A DNA stretch of 64,000 bases from Adiantum capillus-veneris (Eukaryota > Streptophyta > Polypodiopsida > Polypodiales > Pteridaceae), in contig CM043971.1 in the NCBI GenBank assembly GCA_014529385.2, positions 24,652,769 through 24,716,768 of the forward strand, given 5' to 3'. The position numbers and the translations under genes were made by a program. The notes beneath the pieces were generated by a model. That model did not search any database, had not been told where the DNA came from, and saw only the letters and a list, made by a program, of their open reading frames with translations. Positions 58,815-64,000 of the stretch are shown one piece after another. Positions within the stretch are counted from its first letter, which is position 1, and the number at the start of each line of letters is the position of its first letter.

Positions 58815-59701
58815 ATGCACAGGCACCTAAAAAGCTTAAAATTGATTCTTTGAACAACAAATTCTTGCATGAATTTAGTAAAGGTATCAAGATATCACCA
58901 AAGGTTGAAAAGACTGTTAGGGTTGCAAACGATTTTTCATCCACTGACACAAGTGTGTAATCATTCACGAGTTTAAGGGACACATCAAACAGAATGATAT
59001 TATCATTGTATGGTACACATAATTCATATGCACACTATGTAGACCAAAAAGGGCAGCTATACAAAAAGGATCAACCAGTGTCTGAACGACCCACATACCA
59101 ACTCATAGAAGTACGTCCAGTGATAGATCAGAAAGGATGGTTCATTTCAAAGGAAAGAATCTATTATAGCCCATCCTCTCTAGAGCTAAAGGATATTACT
59201 CGAGTGAACCCAGAAATTTGTTCAGAGCCCAACTCTCCTCCATCGAAAATCAAACTTCGATGTTGTGACCAAACGAGCATATACTTTGATCAAAACAGTT
59301 TTAGATATAGACGAGAGTCTAGCATCTATGATGCCTTGGGTCCTGAAACCACAGAAGCTCATATCATAGGAGACCCATGGGATAGACAATATTAGGGCAA
59401 AGATAATGCTATCTACAACTTGCCTTGGGGAATAATTTCTCATGTTTCACGAAGATACATAGGAAACTATGCAAAAAGTTCACAGATGCTAATCATCAAC
59501 AATGCTACCCAAACTGTATCTTCACAGTCCCAAAAGGTGAGACTAAATCAGAGCAAAACAATTTTGAACTCTTACAATGAAGCAGGCTATAGTGATCACC
59601 CTAGGAAGGGGGAAGTTGTAAATCCATCAAGTCCAGCTTATGTACCAGGAAATGCTACACCAGTTAGAAGCCCTAGAGCTTCTAGCCAACAGACCCCTTG
59701 A
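58815..59701 (+). pseudogene. Second copy of the gag-like module plus Ser/Pro-rich linker
   Basis: In a shifted frame the sequence opens with a basic helix (FLHEFSKGIKISPKVEKTV), then repeats module 1 in order: MILSLYGTHNSYAHYVDQKG, YQLIEVRPVIDQKGWFISKE, TSIYFDQNSFRYRRESSIYD and TEAHIIGDPWDRQY, then a TAG at 59393-59395 and GKDNAIYNLPWG. Shared landmarks are LIL/MILxLY, the Y-x-D-x-x-G-x-x-Y hairpins, the R-E turn and the closing (L/I)IG(E/D)P-x-x-RQY-x-G-x-D-x-A-x-Y. A Ser/Pro-rich linker ends at TGA (59699). A partial third hairpin (YRDAHGNEYQQDHDL) occurs near 59900. Confidence 0.5.
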
Positions 59702-60315
59702 AGGCAAAAACCATTGAAAGATCATATGGTTATTGGAAGTTTCCACTTGACCCAGATTCCCTCAAAATCTGCAAATATATGCCTCTATGAAGATCATCAG
59801 GGATAAAAGTTTCAGCTGATCTCCACAAATCAAAGTCAAAAGCCAAAAAATCCAATAGTGTTCAAACAATTACATGTGATCAAGCTCACATATGCATATC
59901 GAGATGCACATGGCAATGAATATCAACAAGATCATGACCTTATACAAACCCCTACGGATGGCCCGACTGAAGTCAAAGACTATCTAAAGATGATGCAAAG
60001 CCTCAAGATGCCATAACAGGTGACAGAAAAGTCAAAGTCAATGAAAGATGAAGTCCAGAAGGATACACAAAGGTCCCCACCAAAATCTCCTTCGAAGAGA
60101 CAGATTTTGCCAGAAAGTACAATGGATCTTCTAAGATCAAGGGTTACTCAGATGCAAGTGGACAATGCTCATCAATTACAAAAAAGTGCAATATCATAGC
60201 CAATGAAATCAACACATCGATTGAAACAGGTGATCAAAGCAAAGAAAATGCAGATAAAGTTCAACCAAAGGATGCTGCCACAACAAAAGAAGTCAATTCA
60301 GAAACAAATCCTAAG

Positions 60316-60801
60316 ATGATCAAGTGCAATATTGTTGGTGAAAATAAAGAAAAGCTGTCAAGAGAAGTAAAGCTAGATTTTCAACTAGACAAGAACCTCA
60401 TGTCCTTTCACACTTGGAAAAGATGTGGCCAAACACAGCTGGAAGATGCTCCAGAATTTGTGAGCATATCTGGAGACAAACGAGTAGAATGCTGGGGAAT
60501 CATCTCCACCACCATTGAAGTAAGTTCACAGATCATCATAGCTCAATTCCATGTGATCACAACAAAAGATATGCTAGATGACATCATAAAGGGAATGCCA
60601 ATGGCTCAGAAGATGTCAGAGATACAGAAATCAAACAAGATGCATTCTTCAAAGACAATCAAGACTGGTCACCTGTGGACGACAGCACAAAGTCCTCAAG
60701 CACAGTTAGAATGGAGAGTGATGCCAAAGCAAATATTATTGAAGATGATTCATCTCCATCAATCAGAACTTCAGAAGCACTTAAAGAAAATCAGGCAATA
60801 G
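60316..60801 (+). pseudogene. Retropepsin-like domain 1, active site missing
   Basis: Residues 14-101 have the retropepsin layout: VKLDFQLDKNLMSFHTWKRC where D-T-G-A would be expected (here D-K-N), a flap-like region with VSISGDKRVECWGIISTTIE, the strand AQFHVITTKD, and DDIIKGMPMAQKM in the place of I-I-L-G-M-P-W. A short indel seems to have removed part of the active-site loop. Charged linker sequence follows. As it stands it cannot be an active aspartic protease. Confidence 0.5.
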
Positions 60802-61065
60802 CAAGTGCAGATCAAACAGAACAAAGAATAATCACAAAACCTATTGAGCAGAGAATGCCACCAAAGACAAAAGTAAAGAAGAACAAGGTTACAGACAACC
60901 AAGAAGAAATAGGAAGTCCAAAGATCAATCACTCATTGTGAGTTCCATCAGCTGATGTAAGTCAGAGTGGAACAAAAAGTCTCAAGCCATCCTCCATAGA
61001 GACACATTTAGATCAAGATGAAACAATGGAAAAAGCAGGACAAAGATCTTCAATAGAACCAACAA

Positions 61066-61820
61066 TGAGAATAGCTATAGTTCTCAGTAGTACAAAAGGA
61101 GTAAGTGTCAGATGCAATGCTCTAATGGATAAAGAAGCAAATTAAAATATGGTTGCAGACAACATCCAAAGCATTCTAGAGATTACTCAGGGCAAGCCAA
61201 GTAATAGAGTAATCATGTGTAAGGCTACGGGTTAAGAAGAAATGGTTGGTACCCTTAGCATCCAAAATCATGAAGAGCAGGTAAAGTTTCAGGTAAAGCC
61301 TTCAAAGGAAATTCTTGCTGATGTCATCCTTGGACATCAGTGGTTAGACCAACACAAGGCCTACAAAGAAGATAAAATGCTAATACTCTCTTTTTTAAGA
61401 GGTAGCCAACAACATTTACAGGTACCGTTAATGCTAGATTCAGATTTGCAAAAGTTACAAGAATTAAAGAAAAATCTTGTAGACAAAGGTAAAGCTAAAG
61501 TGGAACTTCCACCGATTAGCAAAGAAGGTGTGACATTGTATGCCTCTACATCAAATAACTCTCATGGATCAGCTTCTTCAAGCAAGTCAGGCTTTCAAAA
61601 CTTCAAGTCAATTGCTGACCCAACTAAAACCTCTAAGGAGCCACCCAGAAAAGCAAAGATATATCAGCCAAAGTACTCAAAAAAGAAAAGGAAAGTCAAG
61701 CAAGTGTTTGTTCTGAGCAATTTAGTCAAAGTCAATGATCCGGTTTGGATTAAAGACAAAAAATCAACACAGAAAGACAAACACATGGGATGGATAGCAT
61801 CACAATGGAGCTTAAAATAA
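61066..61820 (+). pseudogene. Retropepsin-like domain 2 and basic linker
   Basis: In another frame: VRCNALMDKEAN, a TAA, then NMVADNIQSIL occupies the active-site position (D-K-E for D-T/S-G). After a second stop at about 61233 the open frame 61242-61820 continues with VGTLSIQNHEEQVKFQVKPS and ADVILGHQWLDQHKAYKEDK, the I-L-G-x-x-W-L block that closes retropepsins. The rest is Ser/Lys-rich with SKKKRKVKQVFVLSNLVKVN and VWIKDKKSTQKDK. It is the second such domain in a row in this element. Confidence 0.5.
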
Positions 61821-62402
61821 TAGGAGTACTATGGAGGAAACAGACATATATGGGTACCAAAACCATAGGTTAGAGCATATGAAGTAACTTCAAGTCCCTC
61901 CCAAGAAAGAAGGACCACAACGTATCAGCCTTGACAATATCCTAGGATACCTAAGAAGCAGGTATACAACAGAACCACATCAAAAGATGCTAAAGTCTAC
62001 CACAACTATCAAGAGGATACAAAAAAGAGACGGATCTCAAAGAATCTTCCTCTTGGACAAGGATTCTACACAGGTTATACAAAGATTTGGCTACCAATCA
62101 ACCACAAGCCACTTGCAACTACACCAAACTTGCATGAAGATCTCAAGAACTCAACAAGAACTACAACTAAGAAAATTCAACAATGGATATACAAAGGTCC
62201 TCAAACGATTTGGATTCCTAAGTATTTCAATGCTCCTAATCAAAATCCAGATGCCGATAGGAAACAAAGGCCTACAACAACATCAAAGGCTACTATCAAC
62301 AGGCCCAATTGGAGAATCAAACGGATAATGGAGTCTTCACAGTCAAAGAAGGACAACCCAACCAATGAAAATGCAGATTCAAAGATGATAAAACAGGTAT
62401 AG
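61821..62402 (+). pseudogene. Basic Lys/Thr/Pro-rich tail with repeated IWxPK motif
   Basis: Same frame as 61242-61820 through several stops: HIWVPKP near 61850, KIWLPINHKP near 62085 and TIWIPKYFNAP near 62210, spaced by Lys/Thr/Asn-rich sequence, with VWIKDKK upstream. Other frames over the same bases are also open but have no pattern. The function is unknown; a nucleic-acid-binding tail is an inference. Confidence 0.35.
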
Positions 62403-63478
62403 CAAAATAAGACTTCAATGCCAACTTGGTCCTTCACAAGTCCTCTTTTCGAGGATTCAAGCTTACTTTTACCTGAAGAAATGTTTGTAGTAAGCAAAAG
62501 AATGTAGAAAGTCAAGTCACCAGGGTGAAAAAAACACTCTTTGGCATAGTCAAAGTCGGGTTGCTGAGCCATAAAATGAGCAAAGCATTAGTTCCAAAGC
62601 TTCAAGTCATATTAAACTCTGTGCTAAGAGTCATAGTTATTAGGCTTATGTTCAAGCTGTGAGAGTTGAGCATATCTAAAGTCATGACGCTCATGCTGGA
62701 TGAGAGCATAAGAGTCGAAGTCTATTAACTTGCAATTGGTGGGGTGTCGTAGAGTCCAACACTCACGCATAGTGCACAATAAGATGAGAGCACATATCCT
62801 CATCAATGAAAACCATTCTTAAAGGGGTGCCAACTTGCAAAGCCATGTCATATGCTTTTATAGCTACACCATCTTTTTGAATATCCCCTCAGAATTTTTC
62901 TTGCACATCATACTGTTTCCCATGCATTTCTATGTATGTATAAATAGGATGTCCCATCATTGGACATATGCATTAGACACTCTTTTTTTCTTCCACTTAT
63001 GCACCTTGAGTGGCCTACAACAAGAAAACCAATGTTCCATCATGCTACCCTCTCATATTTGCTGCATGTTTAGTTCCATATCTACCAGTGAATAATCCCT
63101 TCAGTACTTTATTAATATTTTCCATGCTAATAAGTACCCCAATAATGCGCGTATCCCAAACACACTTTTTTCCCACTGGGTTTTTCCCTTTGGTCATCCA
63201 GGTATTAGACCCTAATTTAGAACCTCATCATTCTACTTCCCTTGTACATACTTTTCATAAATAGACATCAGCCTCATCATTATGCTTTTACAATGGACAA
63301 ATGCACATTATCTCTCACATCAGACATATTCAGACCAATCAAGATGCTACATTTAAATTGAACCTTATCAACAAATCCAACAACAAATGAAGACAATCAA
63401 CCCATCAACAACCAATCAAAACCTTCCACAGCCTCCATAGACACTTTTCAACAGTGCCCAAGGATGGGCACTAAAATT
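62403..63478. other. 3' non-coding region of the LTR element
   Basis: No conserved protein motif is seen here; the integrase and RT expected in an autonomous element are absent. Confidence 0.5.
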
Positions 63479-63490
63479 AGAAGGGGGGAA
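63477..63490 (+). other. Polypurine tract before the 3' LTR
   Basis: TTAGAAGGGGGGAA directly precedes the TGTTAACTGAG start of the 3' LTR. Confidence 0.85.
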
Positions 63491-64000
63491 TGTTAACTGA
63501 GTCAACGTCAGTTAGCAAAAGCTTCTAAAGACCGAATGCATACGGATGCACATAACGGATGAATACAAAGAAGAAGTAAAGATTGGAGTTACACATTTTT
63601 TACGTTTTTCCAAAATGGTCACGTATTGTAAATTCCCGATACATTTCAAGACATTGTAATATTTTAATGTGTTACGGTCTCAATGGGAGTTCCAGGATGT
63701 AAAGAAACATTAGTTAGTGTGCCTAGGTAGTAGATTCAGTAAGTGGTGGAGCCCTAAAGGCTTTGGGTGCCCGAACATTGCATATTTTTATCCTAGGTAT
63801 ATAAAGCAATGTGTAAACAAAATTAGGGTTCTCAAGCTCATTTGTTGAGAGCACTCTTTGGTGAGAGATCTTGAGGTGTGTGGCTATGGAGTCCTTGAAA
63901 TTCTCCTTGATCATGAGAATTGATTAACACTAATCAATGATTCATTCTCTTTCACTATGCCTCTCTCATGCCTTTTATGATTGCCTATGATGCTTAGATT
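63491..64000 (+). repeat. 3' LTR of the large nested element, cut by the window end
   Basis: Starts TGTTAACTGAGTCAAC and follows the 5' LTR to the final base, where both read TGCTTAGATT (53851-53860 and 63991-64000). About 412 bp of it should lie beyond the window. Confidence 0.9.

Overview
This window is a repeat-dominated stretch of a land-plant nuclear genome. The evidence is plant-type LTR retrotransposons (including one with the extra archaeal-type RNase H of the Tat lineage), plant LINEs, a pathogenesis-related-10/major-latex-protein (Bet v 1) gene and a decayed plant DEAD-box helicase copy. Very long (GA)n, (CT)n and (GT)n tracts and poly-G runs above 20 bases are unusually dense. I cannot name the species. 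Nothing is bacterial: there are no operons, rRNA genes, CRISPR arrays or recognised tRNA genes.

Layout. 1-3.5 kb: degenerate tandem repeats, two small inverted-repeat (MITE-like) elements and a truncated LINE tail. 3.5-8.5 kb: microsatellites and two LINE remnants (+). 8.5-10.1 kb: the LTR, primer-binding site and gag-like start of a minus-strand element. 11.03-14.78 kb: a complete young LTR element with two 1019-bp LTRs, GCGT on both sides and one long intact orphan ORF. 15-19 kb: microsatellites, another MITE and a minus-strand LTR. 19.2-29 kb: a degraded minus-strand Ty3/gypsy element (gag, PR, RT, RNase H, INT, plus a retropepsin-like ORF after INT). 29.5-30.05 kb: DEAD-box helicase pseudogene. 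31.6-32.7 kb: the only convincing host gene, a two-exon Bet v 1/MLP-like gene. 33.9-39.3 kb: an older LTR element without RT. 39.6-42.4 kb: degraded Ty3/gypsy pol (+). 44-48.6 kb: LINE tail, RT scrap with a triplicated catalytic motif, MITE and gag-like relics. 48.6-53.35 kb: minus-strand Tat-type Ty3/gypsy element. 53.35 kb to the end: a large plus-strand LTR element inserted into that Tat element.

The two most interesting objects are LTR elements that carry coding capacity but show no reverse transcriptase or integrase. The 11-14.8 kb element encodes a 509-residue acidic protein with no family I recognise and has LTRs only about 2 percent diverged. The 53.35-64 kb element encodes a gag-like protein with a duplicated module of about 145 residues around a degenerate zinc knuckle, then two successive retropepsin-like domains that both lack the D-T/S-G active site, then a basic tail. 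Three elements (8.9, 12.06 and 35.0 kb) share a related primer-binding-site sequence 5-6 bases after the LTR end, suggesting one family of RT-less elements mobilised in trans.

Most coding remnants are broken. Where the ancestral residue can be guessed, several nonsense codons are TAG/TAA in place of Gln or TGA in place of Trp, as expected from deamination of methylated cytosine in silenced DNA. All calls come from reading the sequence; no database search or alignment program was run.
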